Shown: one piece after another, positions 32,763 to 42,030 of the stretch | Layout: the number at the start of each line of letters is the position of its first letter | Numbering within the stretch: the stretch's first letter is position 1 | NCBI GenBank assembly: GCA_949959185.1 | Contig: CATLIX010000022.1 | Coordinates: 1 to 49,984, forward strand | DNA length: 49,984 bases | Source: an uncultured Eubacterium sp. | GTDB lineage: Bacteria; Bacillota; Clostridia; Lachnospirales; Lachnospiraceae | Reading direction: 5' to 3' | Notes under the pieces: generated by a model | The model's input: the letters and a program-made list of their open reading frames with translations, nothing else | Told to the model about the DNA's origin: nothing | The model's database searches: none | Made by a program: the position numbers and the translations under genes

Positions 32763-33017
32763 TCATAAATGCCTGCCGGATATTTCATCTTCGTCAAATT
32801 CCACCGTCACAAAAAATCCTTTCGGCGTCTCATGGATACTCACCACTTTTCCTTCTGTGGATTTCAATCGCTGGCTGAAGCTGTAATTGGCCGACATGGC
32901 ATAGGCTTTGCCCAGCGTGTAATAATAAGAAGTGGGCAGTTTCCCTTCCGTTACCGGAAGCACATCGCCTTCCTGCAGCAATCCTGTACGTTCCATTTTA
33001 AATTCCATCTGACGCAT
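32763..33017 (-). CDS. Small conserved-looking protein of unknown function next to the hyd genes
   Basis: 84 residues (MRQMEFKMERTGLLQEGDVL at the start, DEDEISGRHL at the end). No membrane segment, no cysteines. A central aromatic stretch with YYYTLGKAYAMSANYSFSQ is followed by a beta-rich end (GKVVSIHETPKGFFVTVEFD). It looks like a small beta-rich domain. A GGAGG site overlapping the trkH stop lies 6 nt before the ATG, so it is translationally tied to trkH upstream, and the hydrogenase-regulator gene follows closely. I do not recognise the family. The context offers two guesses, potassium uptake or hydrogenase maturation. Confidence 0.7.
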   Translation of the reverse strand: MRQMEFKMERTGLLQEGDVLPVTEGKLPTSYYYTLGKAYAMSANYSFSQRLKSTEGKVVSIHETPKGFFVTVEFDEDEISGRHL

Positions 33018-33020
33018 ACC

Positions 33021-34460
33021 TTACCTCCGTTTCCAGGTGGAGGGAGCCAGCAGCAGCAGAATGGGAAACAGTTCCAGGCGTCCTGCCAGCATGTCAAACA
33101 TCAGCACATATTTGGCCGGCTGGGAATACACCGCAAAATTAGCCGCCGGCCCCACCTGCTCCAGCCCCGGCCCGATATTGTTCAGTGTGGCTGCCACTGC
33201 AGTAAAATTGGTGGTAAAATCCAGCCCGTCCAGGGAAATCAGCAGAAGGGACAGAGCAAATACAAAGGCATAGGCAATAAAAAACACGCAAATCGAGCGC
33301 AGTACATCCTTGTTGACCACTCGTTTCTCAAAATGTATCTGCCGCACCCTTTTTGGATGAATCAGGTAAGACAGTTCATTTTTTACCAGTTTCATCATAA
33401 TAACCACACGGGAAATCTTAATTCCCCCTCCGGTACTGCCTGCACAGGCTCCCGCAAACATCAGCAGCACCAGAATGACTTTGGAAAATTCCGGCCACTG
33501 GTTAAAATCCGTGGTGGAATAGCCTGTGGTGGTGATAATGGACGCCACCTGAAAGGCCGCATGATGAAAAGCGTCAAATACAGACTGAAATCCTCCTCTG
33601 ATATTTATGGTAATCAGGAGGACAGACGCCAGAATCAGTCCCAGATAATATCTCATTTCCTCATGCTGCAGCGCCTGCAGAGGCTTTCTGGTCCAGAGCA
33701 GGTAATATACGTTAAAATTTATACCGAATAAAATCATAAAAACCGTAATCACTGCCTGGGAGGCCATGGAATACGACCCGATACTGCTGTTCAGCACACC
33801 GAATCCTCCGGTTCCGGCAGTACCGAACGACAGCGTCAGGGATTCAAACAGGGACATCCCGGTAATCAGCAGCAGCAGAATCTGAACAATAGTCAGAACC
33901 ACATACATTTTATACAGATTCCGGGCTGTGTTTTTCACCCTCGGAACCAGTTTTCCCACTGTGGGCCCAGGGCTCTCCGCCCGCATGAGATGCATATTGT
34001 AGCCTCCTGCCAGCGGAAGAATAGCCAGAATCAGCACCAGTACCCCCATTCCGCCAATCCAGTGGCTGAAACTGCGCCAGAACAGATTACATCTGGAAAG
34101 AACTTCCACATCTTGCAGAATACTGGCCCCCGTAGTGGTCAGACCGGAAATAATCTCAAACAATGCTTCTGTGTAACTGGAAATCTCTCCGGACAGGTAC
34201 AGGGGCAGCGCTCCCGTAAGGCTCAGCACAATCCAGCTTAAGGATACTGTCACAAATCCTTCTCTGGCGTAAAACACATTGCTTTTGGGCTTTTTCATTT
34301 TGCCAAGGGCCCCCAGCAGAAGACAGCCCACCAGTACCACTCCGTATGCCCATCCTTCTTTTTCCTTGTAAATCAGTGCCACTGCGCAGGGAAGAGCCAG
34401 AAACCATGCCTGAAATTCCAGTACCCGGCAGAGAATATACCTGATAATCGAATAATTCAT
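33021..34460 (-). CDS. trkH: TrkH-type potassium uptake channel subunit
   Basis: 479 residues with about ten membrane segments forming four pore-loop repeats. The four selectivity-filter loops are visible: GLTTTGASILQ, GTAGTGGFGVL, ITTTGYSTTDF and ATLNNIGPGLE, each with the key Gly. It forms a K+ (or Na+/K+) uptake channel gated by the cytoplasmic NAD-binding TrkA ring. trkA is directly upstream with a 17-bp gap, so the two subunits are made together. The stop codon overlaps the ribosome site of the following small gene. Confidence 0.95.
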   Translation of the reverse strand: MNYSIIRYILCRVLEFQAWFLALPCAVALIYKEKEGWAYGVVLVGCLLLGALGKMKKPKSNVFYAREGFVTVSLSWIVLSLTGALPLYLSGEISSYTEALFEIISGLTTTGASILQDVEVLSRCNLFWRSFSHWIGGMGVLVLILAILPLAGGYNMHLMRAESPGPTVGKLVPRVKNTARNLYKMYVVLTIVQILLLLITGMSLFESLTLSFGTAGTGGFGVLNSSIGSYSMASQAVITVFMILFGINFNVYYLLWTRKPLQALQHEEMRYYLGLILASVLLITINIRGGFQSVFDAFHHAAFQVASIITTTGYSTTDFNQWPEFSKVILVLLMFAGACAGSTGGGIKISRVVIMMKLVKNELSYLIHPKRVRQIHFEKRVVNKDVLRSICVFFIAYAFVFALSLLLISLDGLDFTTNFTAVAATLNNIGPGLEQVGPAANFAVYSQPAKYVLMFDMLAGRLELFPILLLLAPSTWKRR

Positions 34461-34477
34461 AACCCGTTCTCCTCCGC

Positions 34478-35833
34478 CTATGCCAGAATATCTTTCAGAT
34501 CATGGAATCCCTGACTGGTGGTTACCACTACTACCGTATCGCCCACTTCAATGGTATCCTGACCTCCCGGCGTGATTATATTTCCTTTCCGGTTGATACA
34601 GCCAATCAGAAGATTTTCTTTCAGGCGCAGCTCTTTCAGGGGAACGCCCACAAGCTCCGATTTCTCATGCACCCGGAATTCCAGTGCTTCCACCTTATCC
34701 TCAATCAGCTGGTACAGTGTCTCAATATTGCTGCCGATGGAATTCTGCATGGCCCGCACATACTGGAGAATATACTCGGCGGTAATATGCTTGGGATAAA
34801 GCACACTGCCCAGATCCATACTGTCCAGAATCTCATCATAGGCAATCCGGTGAACCTTGGTGATGGTTTTTGCCTTTGACACACTTTTTGCAAACAGGCT
34901 CAGCATTATATTTTCTTCATCCAGATTGGTCCAGGACACAAAGGAATGGGCCTGGGGCATTCCTTCTTCATACAGAAGATTCCGTTCCGTCCCGTCTCCA
35001 TGGATAATCATGGCCTGGGGCAGAAGCTCGCTCAGCTCATTGCAGCGCTGTTTGTCCTGCTCAATGATTTTGATTTCCATACCCATGGGCAGAAGCTGTT
35101 TTGCCAGATAATATGTAGTCTCCCCGCCGCCGATAATCATACAGTTTTTAATCCGGTTGGTGGTCATTCCGATTTTCCGAAAAAATTCATTGGCTTTTCT
35201 GGAAGAAGCTATGATGGAAATCACATCTTTTTCCTGCAGCTCAAAATTACCGGAAGGGATATAGACTTCTTCTCCCCGCTCCACGGAGCAAATCAGCACG
35301 TCGCATTTCAGTCCGCCGGAAATATAAGTCAGAGGCTTTCCGCCCAGCACAGAGCCTTCTCCGATTTTACATTTCATAAGCTCCACCCTTCCTTTGGCAA
35401 AGGTGTCTACCTTGATGGCGGAAGGAAACTTCAGCAGGCGGGCAATCTCACAGGCCGCCGCATATTCCGGGTTGATAATCATGGATAATCCCAGTTCTTC
35501 CTTGATATAGGCTATCTCCTTATTGTAAATGGGATTGCGCACCCTGGCAATGGTGTTGCAGCCGCCCGCCTTTCTGGCAATCAGGCAGCACAGCAGATTT
35601 AATTCATCGGAAGTGGTAACTGCTATCAGCAGATCCGCCTCCTCAATTCCCGCTTCGTTCTGCACTGTAAAACTTGCTCCGTTTCCCACCACTCCCATAA
35701 CATCAAACCGGTTTGCCACGGATTCCGCCTTCAGGGAGTCTGTATCTACTACGGTAATATTGTGCCCTTCCTTACTCAACTGTTCTGTCAGAGTTGTGCC
35801 CACATTTCCACAACCCACAATAATTATCTGCAT
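34478..35833 (-). CDS. trkA: TrkA, NAD-binding gating subunit of the Trk potassium system
   Basis: 451 residues with two tandem RCK units, the full-length TrkA form. Unit one starts with a Rossmann motif IIVGCGNVGTTLTEQL and VVDTD, followed by a TrkA_C domain (about 140-215). Unit two begins at about 230 with MIIGGGETTYYLAKQL, where the glycine pattern is weaker, as is usual for the second half. It binds NAD(H) and/or ATP/ADP in the cytoplasm and opens or closes TrkH. It is the first gene of the trkA-trkH-small gene-TM1266-hydF run. Confidence 0.95.
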   Translation of the reverse strand: MQIIIVGCGNVGTTLTEQLSKEGHNITVVDTDSLKAESVANRFDVMGVVGNGASFTVQNEAGIEEADLLIAVTTSDELNLLCCLIARKAGGCNTIARVRNPIYNKEIAYIKEELGLSMIINPEYAAACEIARLLKFPSAIKVDTFAKGRVELMKCKIGEGSVLGGKPLTYISGGLKCDVLICSVERGEEVYIPSGNFELQEKDVISIIASSRKANEFFRKIGMTTNRIKNCMIIGGGETTYYLAKQLLPMGMEIKIIEQDKQRCNELSELLPQAMIIHGDGTERNLLYEEGMPQAHSFVSWTNLDEENIMLSLFAKSVSKAKTITKVHRIAYDEILDSMDLGSVLYPKHITAEYILQYVRAMQNSIGSNIETLYQLIEDKVEALEFRVHEKSELVGVPLKELRLKENLLIGCINRKGNIITPGGQDTIEVGDTVVVVTTSQGFHDLKDILA

Positions 35834-35904
35834 GATGTCCTCCGTTCTGTACGTCTTTCATCACAATATACGCACAAAAAGGTAAAATCTGTTGTATTTT
35901 TCTG

Positions 35905-36798
35905 TTATCTGTCGTATTTTTTCAAAAGCCCCAGACCCAGCGGATGGGGGCCCGTATGAACTCCTATGGTGGCTCCAATCTGATAGATTTCAATCTTCTC
36001 ATATCCGGAATAAGTCTTCAAAGATGCCAGAAGCTGATTCCGGAATTCCTCTGCCTCCTCATAATTATAACCGTACCCTACCACAATCTGATAGTCGTCG
36101 GGAGATTCACCCGTTTTCTCAAAATGCTCTTTTGTCTGTTCCGTCAGGCGCTTCAGCCCCTTTTTCCGGTTTCTGACAATCCCTGTGGGGAAAATCTCTC
36201 CTTCCCTCAGCATAATCAGTGGTTTGATTCCAAGGGTGGAAGCCGCCGTACCCATTACTTTGCCGATTCTTCCTCCGTGAATCAGGTATTCATAATTTCC
36301 CACGGTAAATATAATTCTTCCGGTTGGCTTGATTTTCTCTATTTTTTCCAGTGTTTCTTCAAAAGACAGCCCGTCCCGCTGCATCCGCACGGTCTCCAGT
36401 ACCAGAAGCCCCTGCAGCACCGTATCCATGGTGGTATCCACCACCTGAATCCGAATATCGGGATATTCCTCCAGCAGCAAATCGGCGGCTGTTCTGGCCG
36501 AATTGTAAGAACCGCTGAATTTCGTGGTAATGCACAGGCAGATAATATCTTTACCCTCTTTTGCATAAGGTGTAAAGGCTTCCACATAATCCTGCACGGA
36601 AGGAAGGGAAGATTTGGGAAATTTATCCGGATTATCCACCATTTCCTGATAAAACGTCCGCACGCTGATTTCCTCAATTTCTTTCCGGTATGTCTGTCCG
36701 TCAAAGGTCACATAAAACGGTACCACCCGCACTCCTGCCTGACTGGCCGCTTCCACGCCCAAATCGCAGGAACCATCCGTAATAATCTGATACGCCAT
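35905..36798 (-). CDS. DegV-family fatty-acid-binding protein
   Basis: 297 residues. DegV/FakB proteins hold one fatty acid and, with the kinase FakA, feed exogenous or recycled fatty acids into phospholipid synthesis. Typical features: IITDGSCDLG at the N-terminus, VVPFYVTFDGQTYRKE, the Ser-bearing FPKSSLPSVQDYVEAF, CLCITTKFSGSYNSA, and YLIHGGRIGKVMGTAAS. The C-terminus has the GATIGVHTGPHPLG ligand-site motif. Several paralogues per genome are normal. It has its own promoter (36869-36874) and no fakA neighbour, so which fatty acid it carries is unknown. Confidence 0.93.
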   Translation of the reverse strand: MAYQIITDGSCDLGVEAASQAGVRVVPFYVTFDGQTYRKEIEEISVRTFYQEMVDNPDKFPKSSLPSVQDYVEAFTPYAKEGKDIICLCITTKFSGSYNSARTAADLLLEEYPDIRIQVVDTTMDTVLQGLLVLETVRMQRDGLSFEETLEKIEKIKPTGRIIFTVGNYEYLIHGGRIGKVMGTAASTLGIKPLIMLREGEIFPTGIVRNRKKGLKRLTEQTKEHFEKTGESPDDYQIVVGYGYNYEEAEEFRNQLLASLKTYSGYEKIEIYQIGATIGVHTGPHPLGLGLLKKYDR

Positions 36799-36868
36799 AG
36801 TATTCCCCTTTTCCTGTTACATAAAGGGAAGCACTCCGCTTCCCCGTTTTTCAAATCACTTCTTTGCT

Positions 36869-36897
36869 ATTATAATACCTTTTCCATAAAAAGAAAA
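36869..36897 (-). promoter_or_regulatory. degV promoter
   Basis: TATAAT (36869-36874) with a poor TTTTCT -35 (36892-36897) at 17 bp and GGAAAAGG in the spacer. It matches the fba promoter in hexamers, spacing and spacer composition. A 7-bp hairpin GGGAAGC/GCTTCCC (36826-36844) followed by TTTA lies in the leader, perhaps a weak terminator. Confidence 0.5.
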
Positions 36898-36935
36898 GGG
36901 CTTTTGCAGAATCTTCCCTGTTACAGAAATTCTCC

Positions 36936-37062
36936 GTTACTGTTCACACGGCACCGCGCACCACGTTGCACGGTGTCCGGCCAGGGAAGTAGTGGATGCC
37001 GGGCATCCGTCACCTCCGGAAAATCTTCTGTCCGCAGACACGGGGGGGGTGGTACCAATCCC
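36936..37062. other. GC-rich structured intergenic segment with poly-G tract
   Basis: Between degV's promoter and the next gene lie GTTACTGTTCAC (36936-36947, the reverse of the ACAGTAAC word of the repeat family), an imperfect inverted repeat GCACCGCGCA/TGCACGGTGT (about 36952-36977), a GGATGCC/GGCATCC hairpin and a tract of eight G near 37043-37050. No reading frame fits it. It may serve as the 3' end of the downstream transcript or be a degraded repeat. Confidence 0.35.
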
Positions 37063-37063
37063 C

Positions 37064-37744
37064 TCAGTCTTCCTGTCCCGTCAGGAATTCCAGAAAATCT
37101 GCCGCCACATCCTGATGCCCGGAATAGCGAAATACGATAAAATACGCCGGCCCCCGGCTCTGATATCCGTATTGCTGCAATATTTCACTGTCTTCGATGC
37201 GGACTGCGTCCTGCCGGCAGATGTCTTCATGGGCAGACACAAATTCTGTTCCCATCAGTTCTTCCACCGGAACCAGAAAATTTTCCTCTCCTGCATATTC
37301 CTCATACACTTCTTCCGGACAGATAAAAACATCTGCTGTATTGGCTCCCACCAGCGTAACCATTTTCATCTGACTGGCATAATCCAGCTCCCCGGAACCG
37401 TCCTGGCCGGAAAAGGCCACGGAGGTATCCAGCATATACTTATGCCTCCGGCTGTCGTCTCCCCGGTATGCCTGAAAATGTTCCATGATTCCTGTATCCA
37501 GTTCTTTTCCGTTGATAACCGCCGTATATATCATGGTTTCATTCCGGAAGCTGTCCAGCCACACGCCGATTCCCACAACCAGCACAATAAGACCCGCAAG
37601 AGCCGCAATATGGAACTTATAATAGCTCAGAATATATTCCAGTTTTTCGTTCCCGCTCATGGAAGCCAGTTTTTCACGCTCCAGTTCTCTTTTTTCTTTC
37701 CTCGACATGTCCGATTCGTGCTTTTTCTGAAATTTCGTATCCAT
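37064..37744 (-). CDS. Membrane-anchored protein of unknown function
   Basis: 226 residues. A charged, Lys/Glu-rich cytoplasmic N-terminus (about 1-43) is followed by one membrane segment (FHIAALAGLIVLVVGIGVW, about 44-62) and an external domain of about 160 residues. That domain has motifs such as YTAVINGKELDTG, ANTADVFICPEEVYEEYAG and the closing RYSGHQDVAADFLEFLTG, which resemble a reduced solute-binding-protein lobe, but no ligand is evident. I recognise no named family. The gene follows the ABC-F ATPase gene by 11 bp, so the two are co-transcribed. Confidence 0.75.
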   Translation of the reverse strand: MDTKFQKKHESDMSRKEKRELEREKLASMSGNEKLEYILSYYKFHIAALAGLIVLVVGIGVWLDSFRNETMIYTAVINGKELDTGIMEHFQAYRGDDSRRHKYMLDTSVAFSGQDGSGELDYASQMKMVTLVGANTADVFICPEEVYEEYAGEENFLVPVEELMGTEFVSAHEDICRQDAVRIEDSEILQQYGYQSRGPAYFIVFRYSGHQDVAADFLEFLTGQED

Positions 37745-37755
37745 AGCTCCTCCTG

Positions 37756-39570
37756 CTAACTGTTCTGTTCTGCAATCTTTTCCGCCAGCTCACTCAGATA
37801 TACCCACCGCTCCATTTTCGCTTCCAATTCTGCTTCTGTCCGCTCCTTTTCCTCTGTGAGTTCCGACAGCCGCAGGGAATTGGTGGCATGTTTCATCATG
37901 TCGTCTTCCAGCTTTTCCAGCTTTTCTTCCAGTCCGGCCACTTCCTGCTCTATAACCTCATATTCCCTCTGTTCTTTATAGGTGAATTTCAGTTTTTTCT
38001 CTCCGTATTTCGGCTTTCCTTTCGACGTCTCTCTGGCCGCTTTCGCCGCTTTTCCTGCTCCGGCCGCCGGTTCCCCTCTGGAACACGGTTCTTTTCCGAC
38101 ATTAAGATAATCCAGGTAGCCTCCCTCATACTGCTGCAAATGGCCCTGTCCCTCAAATGCAAAAATTCTGGCAGCCACACGCTCCAGAAAATAGCGGTCA
38201 TGGGACACGGCAATCACAATCCCTTCAAAGGAATCCAGATAATCCTCCAGTATGCTCAGTGTCTGTATATCCAAATCGTTGGTGGGCTCGTCCAGAATCA
38301 GCACATTGGGCGCTCCCATCAGCACCCGCAGCAGATACAGTCTTCTGCGTTCCCCTCCGGACAGTTTCCCCACCGGAGTCCACTGCATGGCGCCGTCGAA
38401 CAGAAAACGCTCCATCATCATGGCCGCGCTGATTTTCCCGTCTCCGGTATCCACATAGTTCCCTGCTTCCCGTACATAGTCGATGGCCCGGATGTTTTCA
38501 TCCATATGGGAATTATCCTGAGAAAAGTAACCGATTCGAATGGTCTCCCCCTGCTCCACGCTGCCCTCATCCGGAACCACCTGTCCCAGAATCAGTTTCA
38601 GCAGAGTGGATTTCCCGCAGCCATTGGGCCCTATAATTCCAATCCGCTCTCCCTTCAGAAATATATAAGTAAAATCCTGAATTAATATCTGGTCTCCATA
38701 TGATTTGGACAGTCCTTTGACCTCGATGGTCTTCTTCCCCATCCGGGTGGAGGCCGAAGACATCTCCACTCTTTTTTCCTCCGGCGGCCCGTCCTGAGCC
38801 AGCATGTCTTCAATCCGCTGAATATGGGCTTTCTGTTTGGTGGAACGGGCCCTTGCCCCTCTGGCCAGCCAGGCCAGTTCCTTTTTCAGGATACTTTTCC
38901 GTTTCCGCTGACTGGCCTGCTCCATATTCTGCCTCTGGATTTTCAACGCCACATAATCGGCATAATTCCCCGGATAGCTGTAAATATTTCCACGGTCCAC
39001 CTCTACAATCTGGTCTGCAATCCCATCCAGAAAGTACCGGTCATGGGTTACCATCACCACAGCGCCCCGGAACCTTACAAGATAATCTTCCAGCCATCCG
39101 GCCATCTCGCTGTCCAGATGGTTGGTGGGCTCATCCAGAATCAGGATTTCCACCGGCTGCAGCAATACATTGACCAGAGCCACACGCTTTTTCTGTCCCT
39201 CGGACAGATGTTTTACCGGTTGCCTCACATCGGAAAACCCAAGGCGGTGCAGCATGGATTTGGCCTCCCCTTCCATTCCCCCGTCCTGAACGTCCAAGCC
39301 TTTCAGGGCTGCCTGTAAAATACTGTCCGTGTCTTCCGGCACAGGCGTCTGCTCCAGGTAAGCTGTTTTCACATGGTTTCCCATAACAACAGCGCCCCCG
39401 TCCGGTTCCTCCACCCCTGCAATGAGTTTTAAAAGGGTGGATTTCCCCATACCGTTGACGCCGATTACTCCGACTTTTTCGCCTTCCTGAAGGCTGAAAG
39501 AAGCATCCTCCAGCAAAATCCGTTCTGCCGTATATGCTTTCCGCAAATGTTCCGCTGCTAATATATTCAT
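37756..39570 (-). CDS. ABC-F family ATPase, Uup-like
   Basis: 604 residues without membrane segments. Two ATP-binding cassettes: the first with GVNGMGKST, the signature LSEGQKKRVAL and LILDEPTNHLD; the second with GPNGCGKST, LSGGERRRLYL and LILDEPTNDLD. They are joined by the long helical linker (about 190-290) that reaches into the ribosome. A C-terminal Lys/Glu-rich coiled coil (about 510-600) is typical of the Uup group. ABC-F proteins act on stalled or initiating ribosomes, and some give antibiotic resistance; linker composition here does not prove a resistance role. The rRNA methyltransferase gene just upstream fits a ribosome theme. Confidence 0.92.
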   Translation of the reverse strand: MNILAAEHLRKAYTAERILLEDASFSLQEGEKVGVIGVNGMGKSTLLKLIAGVEEPDGGAVVMGNHVKTAYLEQTPVPEDTDSILQAALKGLDVQDGGMEGEAKSMLHRLGFSDVRQPVKHLSEGQKKRVALVNVLLQPVEILILDEPTNHLDSEMAGWLEDYLVRFRGAVVMVTHDRYFLDGIADQIVEVDRGNIYSYPGNYADYVALKIQRQNMEQASQRKRKSILKKELAWLARGARARSTKQKAHIQRIEDMLAQDGPPEEKRVEMSSASTRMGKKTIEVKGLSKSYGDQILIQDFTYIFLKGERIGIIGPNGCGKSTLLKLILGQVVPDEGSVEQGETIRIGYFSQDNSHMDENIRAIDYVREAGNYVDTGDGKISAAMMMERFLFDGAMQWTPVGKLSGGERRRLYLLRVLMGAPNVLILDEPTNDLDIQTLSILEDYLDSFEGIVIAVSHDRYFLERVAARIFAFEGQGHLQQYEGGYLDYLNVGKEPCSRGEPAAGAGKAAKAARETSKGKPKYGEKKLKFTYKEQREYEVIEQEVAGLEEKLEKLEDDMMKHATNSLRLSELTEEKERTEAELEAKMERWVYLSELAEKIAEQNS

Positions 39571-39612
39571 GATTCTATCCTCACCATACTGTTCTGTCTG
39601 CCGACGGGCAGC

Positions 39613-40815
39613 CTAAATCTCCCTGCACACCTGAAATATATAGAATTTCAGGTAATAAGATTCTTCTGCCGCCCACAAAATGGGATGATCCGGCCCCTGA
39701 GTTCTGAATTCCACCTGCCGCAGGCGCCTGTGCACATTGTCCGCCGCCTGGCGGATAGTTCTGGCAAAGAGCTCCGCGTCCATAAAATGGGAACAGGAGC
39801 AGGTGGCCAGATATCCTCCGTCTTTCACCAGCTTCATGGCCCGAAGATTGATTTCCCGGTACCCTTTCACTGCATTTTTTATGGAATTTCTGGATTTGGT
39901 AAAGGCAGGCGGGTCCAGAATCACCACGTCAAAGGTTTCTCCCCGGCGCTCCAGCTCCGGCAGCAGCTCAAACACATCCGCACAGGTGAATTTCACCCGA
40001 TCAGACAGCCCGTTCAGAACCGCATTTTCCTGCGCCTGGGTTACTGCAAGGCGGGAGGCGTCCACTCCCAGCACCGAATCTGCCCCGGCAATCCCGGCGT
40101 TTAATGCAAAAGAACCCGTATGGGTAAAACAGTCCAGTACTTTTGCATGGACGCACAGAGGCTGAATAGCCTTCCGGTTGTATTTCTGGTCCAGGAAAAA
40201 TCCTGTTTTCTGCCCGTCTTTCACATCCACCAGATAATGGACGCCGTTTTCCACAATTTCCACTTTTGTGTCAAATTCCGGCCCCAGAAAGCCTTTCTGC
40301 AGCTCCATGCCTTCCTGTCTGCGCACCTTTGCGTCGCTGCGCTCATAAACGCCCCGAATCCGGACGCCGTCCTCTGCCATGCATTCTTTCAAATCCTCTA
40401 TAATTTCCTCTTTGAACCGGTCAATGCCCAGGGCCAGGGACTGTACCACCAGAACATCCGAGAATTTATCCACCACCAGCCCCGGCAGCCAGTCGGCCTC
40501 TCCGAAAATCAGCCGGCAGGAACTGGTATCCACCGTTTTCTTCCGGTATTCCCAGGCATTCCTGACCCGCCTTTTTATAAAATCTGCATTTATTTTCTGC
40601 TCTTTATCCCGTGACATCATGCGTATGCTGATTTTGGATTTGGGATTGAGGAACCCTTTTCCCATGGGATAACCGTCAAAATCATGGACGGATACCACAT
40701 CTCCGTCTGCAACATCTCCTTCCACTGATGCAATCTCATTGTCATAAATCCAGAGTCCGCCGGATTTTATGGTTCTCCCTGCGCCCTTTTTCAGCGTAAC
40801 AACTGCTTCTTCCAT
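39613..40815 (-). CDS. Class I rRNA large-subunit methyltransferase, RlmI-like
   Basis: 400 residues. An N-terminal PUA domain (about 1-75, with SGGLWIYDNEI and GYPMGKGFLNPKSKISIRM) is followed by a central domain and a Rossmann methyltransferase showing KVLDCFTHTGSFALNAGIAG (S-adenosylmethionine loop), GVDASRLAVTQAQENA, and the catalytic-site DPPAFTKS. RlmI makes m5C at position 1962 of 23S rRNA in E. coli; the DPPAF motif fits cytosine-5 methylation in this family. The promoter TATAAT at 40900-40905 lies upstream. The ABC-F gene follows after 42 bp. Confidence 0.9.
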   Translation of the reverse strand: MEEAVVTLKKGAGRTIKSGGLWIYDNEIASVEGDVADGDVVSVHDFDGYPMGKGFLNPKSKISIRMMSRDKEQKINADFIKRRVRNAWEYRKKTVDTSSCRLIFGEADWLPGLVVDKFSDVLVVQSLALGIDRFKEEIIEDLKECMAEDGVRIRGVYERSDAKVRRQEGMELQKGFLGPEFDTKVEIVENGVHYLVDVKDGQKTGFFLDQKYNRKAIQPLCVHAKVLDCFTHTGSFALNAGIAGADSVLGVDASRLAVTQAQENAVLNGLSDRVKFTCADVFELLPELERRGETFDVVILDPPAFTKSRNSIKNAVKGYREINLRAMKLVKDGGYLATCSCSHFMDAELFARTIRQAADNVHRRLRQVEFRTQGPDHPILWAAEESYYLKFYIFQVCREI

Positions 40816-40899
40816 TCTGCCTGACCTCTCCTGACTGTGAATTTTCCGTAACAGTACAGGCTATGGCTGAACTGCTACAATTTTTCTGCCTTTTTCAGT

Positions 40900-40928
40900 A
40901 TTATACCATTAATTCATACCATTTCATA
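40900..40928 (-). promoter_or_regulatory. Promoter of the methyltransferase/ABC-F genes
   Basis: TATAAT (40900-40905) with a weak TATGAA -35 (40923-40928) at 17 bp. Its -35 overlaps the edge of the palindrome behind trpD. Confidence 0.45.
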
Positions 40929-40964
40929 GATAATTGCAAAACTTAACAGTTTTGCAATTATCTA
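40927..40964. terminator. 17-bp palindrome just downstream of trpD
   Basis: TAGATAATTGCAAAACT pairs perfectly with its reverse at 40948-40964 around a TAAC loop, 9 bp after the trpD stop. No T run follows on the minus strand. It marks the 3' end of the trp operon, perhaps as an RNA end-protecting stem. Confidence 0.55.
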
Positions 40965-40972
40965 ATGCCATT

Positions 40973-41995
40973 TCAGGCCGCTGAGGGTTCATTGGATATT
41001 TTCACAAGTTCTTCCAGAATGTGATACGCTTTTCCGGAATCTATGGATTCTGCCGCCATAACGATTCCTTCTTTTATGGTTGCGGCTCTGCCGCCTGCGC
41101 ACAGTGCGGCTCCTGCGTTCAGCAGCACAATCTCCCGGCGGGCGCCCCGTTCTTCCCCTTTGAGAATGGCGGTGGTAATTCTGGCATTCTGCGCCCCGTT
41201 TCCGCCCTGCAGTTCCTCCAGAGAGGCCTCTTTCAGGCCGAATTCCTCCGGTGTTACCTGACGGGTTGTCACCTTTCCTTCGCTGATTTCGGAAACCGTG
41301 GTTTTCCCGGTCAGGGTAAATTCGTCCATATGGTCCTCACCGCTCACCACATATCCCCTTACCACACCCAGCCGACTCAGAACCTTTGCCACCATGTCTG
41401 TCAGAGCAGGGTCATATACCCCTACCACCATGAATTTCGCATCCGAAGGATTGGCCAGAGGCCCCAGAATATTAAATACGGAACGGATTCCCATTTCTGT
41501 CCTGGCCTGCCCCACATATTTCATGGATTTATTAAAATTCTGGGCAAACATAAATCCAATGCCTGCCTCCTCCACACATCTGGTTACCACCTGAGGTTCC
41601 GCCATGATGTTGACTCCCAGCGCTTCCAGTACATCGCCGGCGCCGCTTTTGCTGGAAATGGAACGGTTTCCGTGTTTTGCAATGGGAAGTCCTGCCCCTG
41701 CCGCCACAAATGCCGCTGTCGTGGACACATTAAAAGTAAAGGTCCTGTCTCCTCCGGTTCCCACCAGATCCAGATAATTCTCCACCTTCGGAGCGATATG
41801 CTCTGCTTTCTCCTTTAATACTGCCGCAAATCCCGTTAATTCTTCCAGGGTTTCTCCTTTCATGCGAAGGGCTGTGAGAAATGCGCCCAGCTGAGCCTGG
41901 CCTGCCTCTCCGCTTAACATAATGTTCATGACTCTTTTTGCTTCTTCCTCTGTTAAATTCTGTCCGTCTACCACTTTCTGAATCGCTTCTTTCAT
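40973..41995 (-). CDS. trpD: Anthranilate phosphoribosyltransferase
   Basis: 340 residues, normal for a stand-alone TrpD. It joins anthranilate to phosphoribosyl pyrophosphate, the second tryptophan step. The PRPP loop DLVGTGGDRTFTFNVST, KHGNRSISSKSGAGDVLEALG and the anthranilate-site RTEMGIRSVFNILGPL are visible. It is placed last in the operon, after trpA, instead of in the more usual position between trpG and trpC. A 57-bp gap with a candidate promoter separates it from trpA. Confidence 0.97.
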   Translation of the reverse strand: MKEAIQKVVDGQNLTEEEAKRVMNIMLSGEAGQAQLGAFLTALRMKGETLEELTGFAAVLKEKAEHIAPKVENYLDLVGTGGDRTFTFNVSTTAAFVAAGAGLPIAKHGNRSISSKSGAGDVLEALGVNIMAEPQVVTRCVEEAGIGFMFAQNFNKSMKYVGQARTEMGIRSVFNILGPLANPSDAKFMVVGVYDPALTDMVAKVLSRLGVVRGYVVSGEDHMDEFTLTGKTTVSEISEGKVTTRQVTPEEFGLKEASLEELQGGNGAQNARITTAILKGEERGARREIVLLNAGAALCAGGRAATIKEGIVMAAESIDSGKAYHILEELVKISNEPSAA

Positions 41996-42030
41996 ATTTC
42001 CAACCTCTTTTCCAAATCTGAACCACAGGA

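Noticed and set aside
35944-37140. 398-residue plus-strand frame
   Set aside because: It runs opposite degV and into the next gene, with no family features and no start signals.
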